This document shows, in pieces, positions 1 to 7,690 of a stretch of DNA of 22,255 bases; the stretch's first letter is position 1, and each line of letters opens with the position of its first letter. The notes beneath the pieces are model-generated. The model did not search any database, was not told the DNA's origin, and saw only the letters and a list, made by a program, of their open reading frames with translations. Origin of the DNA: JBDIBA01 sp039812705 (GTDB lineage: Bacteria; Actinomycetota; Acidimicrobiia; Acidimicrobiales; JBBSGY01); contig JBDIBA010000029.1 in NCBI GenBank assembly GCA_039812705.1, forward strand, positions 1 to 22,255, given 5' to 3'. A program made the translations under genes and the position numbers.

Positions 1-30
1 TCGCGGGGCCTCGCAGGGGCGCGCGGGGCC
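1..30. repeat. Three imperfect 10-bp G+C-rich tandem units at the window edge
   Basis: Bases 1-10, 11-20 and 21-30 are variants of one 10-mer (TCGCGGGGCC, TCGCAGGGGC, GCGCGGGGCC). CGCGGGGCC recurs exactly at 2-10 and 22-30. The stretch is much richer in G+C than the rest of the window and lies just beyond the pknB stop codon. A plus-strand reading frame (3-56) stays open until a TAG at 54-56, so it could also be the tail of a convergent gene entering from the left. The array may continue outside the window. Confidence 0.5.
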
Positions 31-52
31 AGGAGAGCCCGGACGTGGCGGG

Positions 53-2005
53 TTAGCGGGTGTAGAGGGCGACGCTCGCGCCGCGCTTGGCCTTTGTGCC
101 GGTGTTAGGCGAGGTCGAAAAGACTTGGCCACTCGGCGGTCCGTAGACATTGTTCACGCTGAACCCGGCCGCTTGGAGCGTCGAGGTCGCGGAAGTCACA
201 GACACACCGCCGACGTTGGGCACCGTGATCAAGTCTGGGCCCTTGGACACATTGATCGCCACAACCGAATCACGCGCTGCCGATGCGCCCGGACCAGGCC
301 TTGAACCCGCGACCTGCCCGACCGGGATGTTGTCCGAGAACGCATCTGCGCGACTAACGCGAAGACCCTTCGACGTGATCGCCGCGGCAGCCTCCTCGTA
401 GCTCATGCCCGCGACATCGGGAACCACACGCGGGGCCGGACCGGACGAAACAATCAGCTTTACCTGCGAGCCCTTCGGCTGCTCTCCATTGCGAGGCTGC
501 TGATCTAGAACCTGCCCGCTCGCGATGTTCTCGTCGTGCTTGTTCTCAACAACGACATTGAATGCAGCCTTGGTCAGAGTGTCTCGCGCTTCGTCGACCT
601 TCTTGCCAACGAAGTCGACAACAGGGCGAGGAGCCGGGCCCTTCGACGTCCTCACGTGAACGCGTTCTCTCGGATAGACCTCGCTACCCTCGTCCGGCGT
701 CTGCTGAAGCGTCAATCCAACCGGGATGTCTTCACTGAAAACCTCGCCGTCGTAAGACAACGTGATTCCGGCCGTCTCTGCGGCGGACTTGGCCTCATCG
801 AGCGTCATGCCGTTGAGTTGCGGCACCGGACGTTGAGTGCCCGTGAAGTAATAGAGCGCGTAACCGCCTCCCGCGAGAATCGCAATCAGCAAGGCCGCCA
901 AGAAGGCACGCACAACTGTGCGAGCACGAGGCTTGCGCGAGCGTTTGGCCGATTCCTCAACCTGAACTTGAGACTTAGTGTTGCCCTCTGCCTGGGCTTT
1001 CTTGTTCCTGCTGAGCCGCGAAGCACGTCCACCCTCAACGGCCGGCACTGCACCCGCCGCTGCCGCCCCGGCAACGCCGGAAGACGAACCGCTCGGCAAC
1101 ATTGTGCGGTCGAGGTGATCACCCTCGGTCAAGTCGATGCTGACTGCACCGGGAAGCGGAATTGGTGCAGCAGGCGGAAGCTGAGCCACCGCGGATTCGA
1201 GCATCTTGACCAAGGTGGCCGAATCGATACGTTCTTCTGGATCGGGCGCGGTCGCCTTTTCAACGATTTCACCCAGCACGCCCATTTCGGGAGGCGCGGT
1301 CAGCTGAACATCGAGACGAGCCATCAGGGTCGCCAGCGTGGTGTCAGCCGTAAACGGAACGGTCCCAGTCATGGTCTCGATCAGCATCAGACCCAACGCA
1401 TAGACGTCGGACTTGCCGTCGAGCGACTTGCCCCTCACTTGCTCAGGGGACGCATAGCGAGCGGTGCCAAGCATTGCCCCACCGGGCTCAGTCATGGCCG
1501 CTTCGGCGAGCGCCCGAGCAAGCCCAAAGTCAGCAACAGCCAAACGCTCTTCGTCGTCGAAAAGCAGGTTTCCGGGCTTGATGTCCCGGTGCACCAAACC
1601 GCGGCGATGCGCATGGTCAAGCGCACGCGCCGCCTGCAAACCAACCTTGGCCGTCTGAGACAAAGACAGAGTGTGGCAACGGTCTAGAACCGCACGAAGA
1701 CTGCCGCCACCGAGGTATTCAAGAACCAGGAACGGACCCTCATTCGTCTCGCCCCAATCCAAAACACGCATGATGTTCGGGTTGGACAGTGACGCAGCAG
1801 TGCGGGCCTCGGCCTGAAAGCGGCGCAAGAAAGCCTCGTCGTGCGCAAGGCCCTGGTGAAGAACCTTGATTGCAACGCGACGTCTCAAAACAACGTCTTC
1901 CGCGAGAAAAACGGCGGCCGAAGCACCGGTTCCGATAGGAGCCGTAACCCGGTAACGCCCGTCGAGAACGCGACCTACTTGTTCGACGAGTTGTTGCGCT
2001 GCCAC
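53..2005 (-). CDS. pknB: PASTA-domain serine/threonine protein kinase (PknB/StkP type)
   Basis: This is a 650-residue membrane receptor kinase that phosphorylates Ser/Thr residues and senses cell-wall fragments through its outer PASTA domains. Visible features: glycine-rich loop around residues 25-32, catalytic lysine K47 in VAIK, catalytic loop HRDIKPGN at 139-146, DFG at 159-161, and SPE at 186-188 in place of APE. An Ala/Gly/Ser linker (about 280-360) leads to one transmembrane helix (about 365-386). Four PASTA repeats follow (about 391-456, 457-523, 524-590, 591-650), each closing with an 'SKGP/SSGP'-like turn except the last. The start is a GTG; an in-frame TAG lies just upstream, so it cannot begin earlier. 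It follows ligA after 79 bases on the same strand. No division gene such as pbpA, rodA or pstP is seen beside it, unlike the classical actinobacterial pknB locus. The kinase assignment is firm; the ligand and targets are unknown. Confidence 0.95.
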   Translation of the reverse strand: MAAQQLVEQVGRVLDGRYRVTAPIGTGASAAVFLAEDVVLRRRVAIKVLHQGLAHDEAFLRRFQAEARTAASLSNPNIMRVLDWGETNEGPFLVLEYLGGGSLRAVLDRCHTLSLSQTAKVGLQAARALDHAHRRGLVHRDIKPGNLLFDDEERLAVADFGLARALAEAAMTEPGGAMLGTARYASPEQVRGKSLDGKSDVYALGLMLIETMTGTVPFTADTTLATLMARLDVQLTAPPEMGVLGEIVEKATAPDPEERIDSATLVKMLESAVAQLPPAAPIPLPGAVSIDLTEGDHLDRTMLPSGSSSGVAGAAAAGAVPAVEGGRASRLSRNKKAQAEGNTKSQVQVEESAKRSRKPRARTVVRAFLAALLIAILAGGGYALYYFTGTQRPVPQLNGMTLDEAKSAAETAGITLSYDGEVFSEDIPVGLTLQQTPDEGSEVYPRERVHVRTSKGPAPRPVVDFVGKKVDEARDTLTKAAFNVVVENKHDENIASGQVLDQQPRNGEQPKGSQVKLIVSSGPAPRVVPDVAGMSYEEAAAAITSKGLRVSRADAFSDNIPVGQVAGSRPGPGASAARDSVVAINVSKGPDLITVPNVGGVSVTSATSTLQAAGFSVNNVYGPPSGQVFSTSPNTGTKAKRGASVALYTR

Positions 2006-2084
2006 TGCGGCAGGCTATCCAACAACTTGTGCGAAGCGACGCCAATGTTTGGCCAATCCGCAAAAGTTTTTGTTCAACAACCCA

Positions 2085-4145
2085 TCAAGTTGCCAACTTG
2101 CCCGTTTCAAGCAGTTTCACAAACGCATCTTCGTTGATGATGGGAACTTTGTTGGCCTCTGCCTTGGTGATTTTCGACGCGCCGGGCGACGCGCCCACAA
2201 CAACAACAGTCGTCTTTGCCGAAACACTGCTCGGCGACTTTCCACCGCGCGACAACACTGCTTGCTCGGCACCTTCGCGCGAAAAGTTCTCCAACGTCCC
2301 GGTCACGACAATCGACATTCCCGCAAGGGTCTGCTCAAGGTCTTCGCCCCGTGGTTCCTCCATAACAAGGCCGTTGTCGGCCAGGCGCTGAATCACGGCC
2401 CTGTTTGTTCCCAGTGAAAAGAACTTCGCAACACTTCCCGCAAGAACAGGCCCGACGCCGTCGATCTTTTCGATGGCAGCCTTCGACTCTTCAACCGAAC
2501 CGCTGGTTGCATCCAACAGAGCGGTCATCGTCTTGAAGTGGCGAGCAACAATCTGCGCGTTCGTCGCGCCCAAATGACCAATGTTCAGCCCAATCAGCAC
2601 GTTCGTAAGCGGTCGGTCTTTGGTGGCCTCAATGCCTTTCAACAAGTTGCGAACGCTGATTTTTCCGAACCCCTCAACAGCGGAGAGCTTCTCCTCGTCC
2701 AGCTCGTAAATGTCCGCAACGTCCAACAACAATCCGCCACCGGTGAACTGGTAGGCACGCTGCTCGCCCAGGCCTTCAATATCCATGGCCCCGCGCGAAG
2801 CAAAGTGCGAAATGCGCCCAGCGCGCTGAGCCGGACACTCCAGATTCGTACAAAAGGTGTCGCTCTCCCCCTCGATGCGCGTCAAAGGCTCCCTACACGA
2901 CGGGCACTTCGTCGGAAACTTCCACGGTTTCAACCCCTTTGGCCGCAGCGACAACACGGGTCCAACAACTTCGGGAATCACATCACCGGCTTTGCGCACA
3001 ATGACCATGTCACCAGGCCGGACATCTTTCCCGCGCACTTGGTCTTCATTGTGCAAAGTCGATAAGCCAACCGTCGAACCGCCAACAAAGACGGGTTCCA
3101 TTTGTGCAAACGGCGTGGCCTTGCCGGTCCTTCCGATGGAAACCATGATGTCGATCAGCTTGGTTGTGCGCTCTTCAGGCGGAAACTTGAACGCAATTGC
3201 CCAACGCGGGGACTTCGCCGTAAAGCCCATTTCTTGACGTTGCGCTAAAAGATCGACCTTCACAACAACCCCATCGATCTCGTACTTCAGATCGTGGCGG
3301 TGCTCCAACCAATGCGCACAAAACTTGTGCACCTCTTCAACAGTTCTGAACGACTTGGTTTCGGGATTCACAGGGAAACCCATCTTCTTCAACCAGGACA
3401 GCGTTTCCTTGTGAGAGTCAACAGCTGCTCCCCCGCCCACCTCACCCAGCTGGTACGACCAAAACGACAACTCACGAGTGGCCGTAATAGAGGGATCTTT
3501 TTGCCGCAAAGAACCGGCCGCGGCATTGCGAGGGTTCGCAAAAATCTTCGTTCCGGCTTCTTGCGCACGCGCGTTGAGCTCCTCAAAAGACTCGATCGGC
3601 ATGAAGACCTCGCCGCGCACCTCCAACACATCGGGCGCGCCCTTGGGAAGTTGTTTGGGAATTGCGCCGATGGTCGCGACGTTTGCGGTGACGTCTTCGC
3701 CGGTTCGCCCATCACCACGGGTAGCAGCCTGCACAAAGCGCCCCTGTTCATAACGAAGCGACAACGCCAGTCCGTCAATCTTCAACTCGCAGCACAGCGG
3801 CACTTCGCCGTCGACGTAGTTCTTGGTGCGCCTAGCCCAAGCCTCCAGCTCCTCAATGCTGAACGCATTGTCCAACGACATCATCGGTGCCGCGTGTTTC
3901 ACGGGCGCGAAAGCCGTCGATATCGGCCCACCAACCTGCTGAGTTGGCGAGGCATCATCAACCAGCTCTGGGTGGGCCTCCTCGAGTTCGCGCAATTCCC
4001 GTGTCAGCTGGTCATAATCGGCATCGCTGATTTCGGGCGCATCAAGCAGGTGGTAGCGCTCGTTGTGGTACTCAATCTGGTTACGTAGCTCGGCGGCGCG
4101 CTCGGCGGGTTTCACAGTCTGCAAATCTAAGACCCCTTTACTCAC
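2085..4145 (-). CDS. ligA: NAD-dependent DNA ligase LigA
   Basis: The protein seals nicks in duplex DNA during replication and repair, using NAD+ as adenylate donor. It has 686 residues in the longest form, close to the usual 670-700. Domains in order: Ia NMN-binding region with YHNERY (26-31) and DADYD (41-45); adenylation domain with the KIDG motif, nucleophile K122; OB fold; four-cysteine zinc finger C414, C417, C432, C437; helix-hairpin-helix repeats (about 450-590); C-terminal BRCT (about 608-686). All key residues are intact. The reading frame opens with GTG at 4145, but an in-frame TTG at 4124-4122 is preceded 8 bases upstream by AAAGGGG (4139-4133), so the true protein may begin seven residues later. 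The N-terminal extension before 'PAERAAELR' is not needed by the family. A divergent secreted-protein gene starts 65 bases away. Confidence 0.97.
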   Translation of the reverse strand: MSKGVLDLQTVKPAERAAELRNQIEYHNERYHLLDAPEISDADYDQLTRELRELEEAHPELVDDASPTQQVGGPISTAFAPVKHAAPMMSLDNAFSIEELEAWARRTKNYVDGEVPLCCELKIDGLALSLRYEQGRFVQAATRGDGRTGEDVTANVATIGAIPKQLPKGAPDVLEVRGEVFMPIESFEELNARAQEAGTKIFANPRNAAAGSLRQKDPSITATRELSFWSYQLGEVGGGAAVDSHKETLSWLKKMGFPVNPETKSFRTVEEVHKFCAHWLEHRHDLKYEIDGVVVKVDLLAQRQEMGFTAKSPRWAIAFKFPPEERTTKLIDIMVSIGRTGKATPFAQMEPVFVGGSTVGLSTLHNEDQVRGKDVRPGDMVIVRKAGDVIPEVVGPVLSLRPKGLKPWKFPTKCPSCREPLTRIEGESDTFCTNLECPAQRAGRISHFASRGAMDIEGLGEQRAYQFTGGGLLLDVADIYELDEEKLSAVEGFGKISVRNLLKGIEATKDRPLTNVLIGLNIGHLGATNAQIVARHFKTMTALLDATSGSVEESKAAIEKIDGVGPVLAGSVAKFFSLGTNRAVIQRLADNGLVMEEPRGEDLEQTLAGMSIVVTGTLENFSREGAEQAVLSRGGKSPSSVSAKTTVVVVGASPGASKITKAEANKVPIINEDAFVKLLETGKLAT
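2086..2100. repeat. Short perfect inverted repeat over the ligA 3' end
   Basis: CAAGTTG-C-CAACTTG gives two 7-base arms around a single central base. It overlaps the TGA stop and last codons of ligA. The loop is too short for a good RNA hairpin and there is no clean U tract. It could be a protein-binding dyad or chance, and I do not call it a terminator. Confidence 0.25.
4133..4139 (-). promoter_or_regulatory. Shine-Dalgarno-like AAAGGGG inside the ligA 5' end
   Basis: AAAGGGG lies within the first codons of the GTG-started ligA frame. It stands 8 bases before an in-frame TTG at 4124-4122. No comparable site precedes the GTG at 4145. It therefore favours the TTG as the used start. Confidence 0.4.
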
Positions 4146-4199
4146 ATGGGTATTTGTGTCACTCTCGGTGGCCAGCGCTTATTTCGGCGCATCTTGTTT

Positions 4200-4204
4200 A
4201 GGAG
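4200..4204 (+). promoter_or_regulatory. Ribosome binding site AGGAG that fixes a TTG start
   Basis: AGGAG is followed by six bases (ATTCAA) and then TTG at 4211. The signal peptide begins immediately after this codon, which supports TTG as the genuine start of the secreted repeat protein. Confidence 0.7.
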
Positions 4205-4210
4205 ATTCAA

Positions 4211-5653
4211 TTGCACGCTTTTAGGCAGCGTCTTGCAGTTCTCATTGTTACTTCCTCCCTGATTGCAGGCTTTTCTGGCGCTGTCGGCCAGCCCGCTTCG
4301 GCCGCCAAGAGCCACGCTCCGGTTTCCTCAAGCAGCAGCTCTCAGCAAAAGGCCGTGGCAAACCAACTGCAAACAGTGGTTACAGGCAAGCGTGCATCGA
4401 CAGCTTCACCAACACCCGGCTCGGCTCGCACGAAGGCATCTACAGCAAACAAGTCGGCCCGGGTCGCAGCCGCCAGCGCGCCCAGCGAGTTGATTGGCTC
4501 GTCGCTCACCTTCGACACCTCCACAATCGAGGTCACAGCCAACTTCAACGTTCATGTCGACCCCAGAACAGACCCTCGCTTCACCTCGGGCCAATACGTG
4601 CTTGGAATGGCTCTGTCGTTTAATCACTCTGAAGCCTCCGACGCAACGCTGATAGTCGGACTAGACGACAACGACGAGGTCTCAACCTTTGGTCTCAACA
4701 AGTGGGGCGGCTACTGCCCTGCCGAGATGGTCGTTGCCAGCAAGTCGATCACCATCAAGACCGACGCAAGCTGCTTCTACCGCCCGGGTTCAATTGCGTA
4801 CACGGTCATCTACGGCGACCTGGCCCAAGCAACTGCAAGTGACAACTGGCAAAACGTCGACGTATCGCCACCAGCCGGCATCAGCGATTGGCAGACAAAG
4901 CCAGGCGGCTACTGGATGCTCGGCGCTGACGGCGGCGTGTTCTCATACGGCGGTGCGCAGTTCTTTGGCTCGACAGGAAACATGCGTCTCAACAAGCCTG
5001 TCGTTGGCATGTCGGCAATGCCCAAAGGCAACGGGTACCGCTTTGTCGCGGCAGACGGCGGTGTTTTCAACTTTGGTGAAGCCGGCTTTTATGGCAGCAC
5101 CGGAAACATGGGGCTCAACCAGCCCGTTGTCGGCATGGCGTCAACAAAGTCCGGCAACGGCTATTGGCTTGTTGCATCTGACGGCGGAATCTTCACTTTC
5201 GGAGACGCCGAGTTCTACGGGTCAATGGGAGACAAGAAACTCAACCAGCCAATTGTTGCAATGGCAGCAACTCCAAACGGCGACGGCTACTACCTGGTTG
5301 CCGCCGATGGCGGAATCTTCACTTTCGGAGACGCCGAGTTTCTTGGCTCAGCGGGCGGCAGTCACCATGGCGCCAAGTTCACCTCAATGACGTTGACTGA
5401 CGACGCCAAGGGCTACTACTTGCTTGATGAAGCAGGTGCCGTGTCCAACTTCGGCGAAGCCCCCGAGCTGGGCGAAGCAACAGACATGTGGGGCGGCCGC
5501 GCAAGCGCAATCATTTCAACGAGTGGCGGTTACCGAATCTTCGACACCACCGGCGCCGCCTGGCAATTCGGCACCGTCTACCACCACGGCGACATGATCG
5601 ACCAAGACATCTGGCCCGCTTTCCCGATCATCGGAGCAGCAGAAGTCCCATAG
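4211..5653 (+). CDS. Secreted protein with six propeller-like 'DGGIFTFG' repeats
   Basis: This 480-residue exported protein has no enzymatic motif that I can recognise. An N-terminal signal peptide (basic RQR, hydrophobic core 8-24) carries an ASA-A type cleavage site near residue 31. A Ser/Thr/Ala-rich low-complexity linker (about 32-98) follows. Next comes a beta-rich domain (about 99-220) with a likely disulfide pair C169/C188. Residues 232-464 are six tandem repeats of about 42 residues, built on GY-[WY]-[LM]-V-A-x-DGG-[IV]-F-x-F-G then FxGSxG and NxPVVGM; the last two are degenerate. Such repeats are common in secreted proteins of Acidimicrobiia and some other actinobacteria, often attached to lytic enzymes; here they stand alone. 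A beta-propeller-like fold with a wall- or glycan-binding role is inference. TTG start with a good Shine-Dalgarno site. The cupin gene begins two bases after the stop, suggesting co-transcription. Confidence 0.85.
   Translation: MHAFRQRLAVLIVTSSLIAGFSGAVGQPASAAKSHAPVSSSSSSQQKAVANQLQTVVTGKRASTASPTPGSARTKASTANKSARVAAASAPSELIGSSLTFDTSTIEVTANFNVHVDPRTDPRFTSGQYVLGMALSFNHSEASDATLIVGLDDNDEVSTFGLNKWGGYCPAEMVVASKSITIKTDASCFYRPGSIAYTVIYGDLAQATASDNWQNVDVSPPAGISDWQTKPGGYWMLGADGGVFSYGGAQFFGSTGNMRLNKPVVGMSAMPKGNGYRFVAADGGVFNFGEAGFYGSTGNMGLNQPVVGMASTKSGNGYWLVASDGGIFTFGDAEFYGSMGDKKLNQPIVAMAATPNGDGYYLVAADGGIFTFGDAEFLGSAGGSHHGAKFTSMTLTDDAKGYYLLDEAGAVSNFGEAPELGEATDMWGGRASAIISTSGGYRIFDTTGAAWQFGTVYHHGDMIDQDIWPAFPIIGAAEVP
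4904..5602 (+). repeat. Intragenic tandem repeat region (about 126-bp units)
   Basis: Six protein repeats are encoded here. At DNA level the period is 126 bases (42 codons). The stretch 5183-5214 is identical over 32 bases to 5309-5340, exactly one period later, while flanking parts of the units differ even at synonymous sites. This points to a recent duplication or gene conversion between the third and fourth units. Confidence 0.8.
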
Positions 5654-5654
5654 A

Positions 5655-6023
5655 GTGCAGGTCATGTCTTTGGAACATGATGAACGCCCGTGGGGTTCGT
5701 ACGACGTATTACATGAAGCTGACGACCACAAGGTAAAGACGATCACCGTCCAACCCGGCAAGCGCCTGAGCTATCAGCGTCACCAAAAGCGCGCCGAACA
5801 CTGGTTTGTTGCCCACGGCACCCTCACGGTGACGATTGATGGTGAGATTCGCGACGTACCAACAGGCGGCGCTGTCGACTTCGGCATTGGCGTTGCTCAC
5901 CGCGCAGAGAACCGCACCGACGAACCCGTAACGTTCATCGAGGTCCAGTCCGGCACCTATTTCGGCGAAGACGACATCGAGCGCCTTGAGGACGACTACG
6001 GCCGCGAGGGCACAAACACCTGA
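5655..6023 (+). CDS. Cupin protein, mannose-6-phosphate isomerase type II C-terminal family
   Basis: A 122-residue single-domain cupin. The opening ERPWGSY and the central PGKRLSYQRHQKRAEHW are the hallmarks of the isomerase half of ManC-type enzymes (mannose-6-phosphate/fructose-6-phosphate interconversion). Probable metal ligands are H43, E48 and H49, with H82 in the second cupin motif (GVAHRAEN). The guanylyltransferase half is absent, so this is a stand-alone version, known in many bacteria; actual isomerase activity is inferred, not shown. GTG at 5655 is the earliest start; an ATG at 5664 is three codons in and equally possible, since neither has a strong Shine-Dalgarno site. It begins two bases after the secreted-protein stop and is followed by a long hairpin. 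Confidence 0.82.
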   Translation: MQVMSLEHDERPWGSYDVLHEADDHKVKTITVQPGKRLSYQRHQKRAEHWFVAHGTLTVTIDGEIRDVPTGGAVDFGIGVAHRAENRTDEPVTFIEVQSGTYFGEDDIERLEDDYGREGTNT

Positions 6024-6030
6024 TTTTCCT

Positions 6031-6069
6031 AGGCAGATGACGCGCAACTAGATTCCGCGTCATCTGCCT
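6031..6069 (+). terminator. Perfect 14-bp hairpin after the cupin gene, no U tract
   Basis: AGGCAGATGACGCG (6031-6044) pairs perfectly with CGCGTCATCTGCCT (6056-6069) around an 11-base loop. It starts 8 bases after the cupin stop and lies between two genes on the plus strand. No T run follows, so if it ends transcription it is of the U-less kind described in actinobacteria. Alternatives are an RNA-processing or protein-binding site. No other long structure is seen in the rest of this 107-base gap. Confidence 0.55.
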
Positions 6070-6130
6070 GCGTCAGCTGCAATTCTCTGCGCCTTGGCAG
6101 AAGCGTTCGTCCCCACGATCCAAGCAGTAC

Positions 6131-7690
6131 ATGACAGTTCAAACACCTCTCTCAGAGCCCTTTGCCTGGGCCATCCACTCGCCCGGCAACAACAACGTGT
6201 CGGACTTCATGAAAGTCACTGCTGAGCTACACGCAGCAACTCGCAACAAGCTCGCTCAACTGATGACAGTGGCCGCAACACTGGGACCAGCCGTCATCGG
6301 ACCCGTCAAGAGCCGAAAGGTCAAGGGGTATGACAGCCTCTGGGAGCTGAGAACAAGCGGAGACAACCCGGCTCGGCTGCTTTACACCTACGGCACGCAA
6401 GACAAGACACTGGTTGTTCTTGGGGTTTTCGCTAAGCAAGAAGAAGCCGACAGCCTGCTTGAAACCCAAAAAGTTGTTCGAAAAGGGCTCTCCGGTGCCA
6501 TTGGGGCGGCGGACCTTACGTACTTGAGGGTTTGGCAAGACGCCGAGAACAAGGCCTCCGGATTCCAAACCGTCGAGTCTCGTGAAGCTGCCTTGCCAAA
6601 AACCGCGACGCGCGAGCAACGCGCAGAGACTTCCGTACCGGCAAGCTCACAGGCCAGTTCTCACAAGCGCGTTCGCCGATTTCAGCCTGTTGAAGCTGAG
6701 CCTGCTAGGCCCGCCGCAAGTAAAGAAACATCTGCGACCAAGACGCCGTCAGCCACACCGGACACTGCGCCAGACAAGCTGACAACCGAGCTGAACGCGT
6801 CAACACGAGGAGCACTAGACGCGTACAAGGATGCACAAGACAAGTTGTCGAACGCCCAAGAAGCTCATCGCGATTATCAAGCTCGACGGGAAGCTGCCCT
6901 TAGTCGGTTGCACGAGCTGACCAACAACCGAGCAGCCGAAATACTCAGCGTCAGAGAACAAGCCAACACTGTGCGCGCGCAAGCTGTACGCGCGTATCTA
7001 TACCGAGACTTTCGAAAGCGAGCAGCTCTTGTCGCCTTCCTCGCCACCGTCTCGGTGGTGGCAGTTAGCGTGTTTGCATTAACCGGCATCACCGCATTGG
7101 CAACAGCGGGGCCCACCGTGATTGCAGCAGTTCACCACGTGGCAACGGCAAGACGTCGTGCGCAAGCCGCCGGCCAAACTATCGACGAAACAACGAAACG
7201 ATGGAAAGAAACCAGCGAGCTCGCAGTTCTTAAAGCATTCGACGAACCAATAAGGCGCTGCGAAGACACCATCAATGAAATCGACACAACCAGCAAACCA
7301 ATCGTTCAGGCGCAACAAGACTTGACCGTCTCTGCAAAACGGTTTGCCGAACACGTCACAAACCAACGTCTTGCGAGTGTCGAAGCCGCCCTCCCTTCCG
7401 CCAACGCGCAGGCATTACAAGCAGCACGCGGCGGCGGGCGCAAGTTGACGCAGGTTCAACAATGCATTGCTGAAGCCGTCGAGTTTCATGACACCTTTGA
7501 AATACCTCACGTCGAGCCACTGCTGGGAGACTCAGCCAAACTCAACACAGAACAGCGCGCACAACGGACTCTGTTGACCGAACAAATACACAAGGCCCAA
7601 GACCTACTGGGCGTCGAAGTCGGACAAGGACTTGCTGAGACAGTTGCGCGTGACAACATCCAGCGCAGTCCAGCGGCTCCAACCCTGTAG
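6131..7690 (+). CDS. RelE/HigB (Gp49)-like domain fused to coiled coils and a membrane hairpin
   Basis: A 519-residue protein whose whole architecture I do not recognise. Residues about 33-118 resemble the HigB/RelE toxin family of phage Gp49 type: a helical start, then WELRTSGDNPARLLYTYG, a strand LVVLGVF, and AKQEEAD where the family usually has 'F-x-K-K-x-x-K-T'. A Ser/Ala/Pro/Thr-rich linker (about 145-215) follows. Next are a long charged alpha-helical, probably coiled-coil segment (about 216-292), two hydrophobic stretches (about 298-318 and 319-338) that can form a membrane hairpin, a second helical region (about 345-415), and a polar C-terminal tail. No signal peptide is present, so the RelE-like domain should face the cytoplasm. 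No HTH antitoxin gene lies beside it. It is convergent with mnmA, 11 bases apart. It could be a domesticated toxin fold used as an RNA-binding or regulatory module; activity cannot be judged from sequence alone. Confidence 0.72.
   Translation: MTVQTPLSEPFAWAIHSPGNNNVSDFMKVTAELHAATRNKLAQLMTVAATLGPAVIGPVKSRKVKGYDSLWELRTSGDNPARLLYTYGTQDKTLVVLGVFAKQEEADSLLETQKVVRKGLSGAIGAADLTYLRVWQDAENKASGFQTVESREAALPKTATREQRAETSVPASSQASSHKRVRRFQPVEAEPARPAASKETSATKTPSATPDTAPDKLTTELNASTRGALDAYKDAQDKLSNAQEAHRDYQARREAALSRLHELTNNRAAEILSVREQANTVRAQAVRAYLYRDFRKRAALVAFLATVSVVAVSVFALTGITALATAGPTVIAAVHHVATARRRAQAAGQTIDETTKRWKETSELAVLKAFDEPIRRCEDTINEIDTTSKPIVQAQQDLTVSAKRFAEHVTNQRLASVEAALPSANAQALQAARGGGRKLTQVQQCIAEAVEFHDTFEIPHVEPLLGDSAKLNTEQRAQRTLLTEQIHKAQDLLGVEVGQGLAETVARDNIQRSPAAPTL

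Noticed and set aside
536..1687. A 383-codon plus-strand open frame opposite pknB
   Set aside because: It lies wholly antisense to the conserved kinase domain and linker. Its composition is Arg/His/Gln-rich with no recognisable motif, as expected of a shadow frame.
3294..4088. A 264-codon plus-strand open frame opposite ligA
   Set aside because: It is antisense to the adenylation domain of a clear ligA, has no independent motif, and is Arg/Leu-rich as mirror frames of conserved genes usually are.
4146..4210. Possible sigma-70 style promoter (TTGTGT ... TTATTT) between ligA and the secreted-protein gene
   Set aside because: The -10 candidate matches the consensus at too few positions and the spacing is forced, so it is not listed as a feature.
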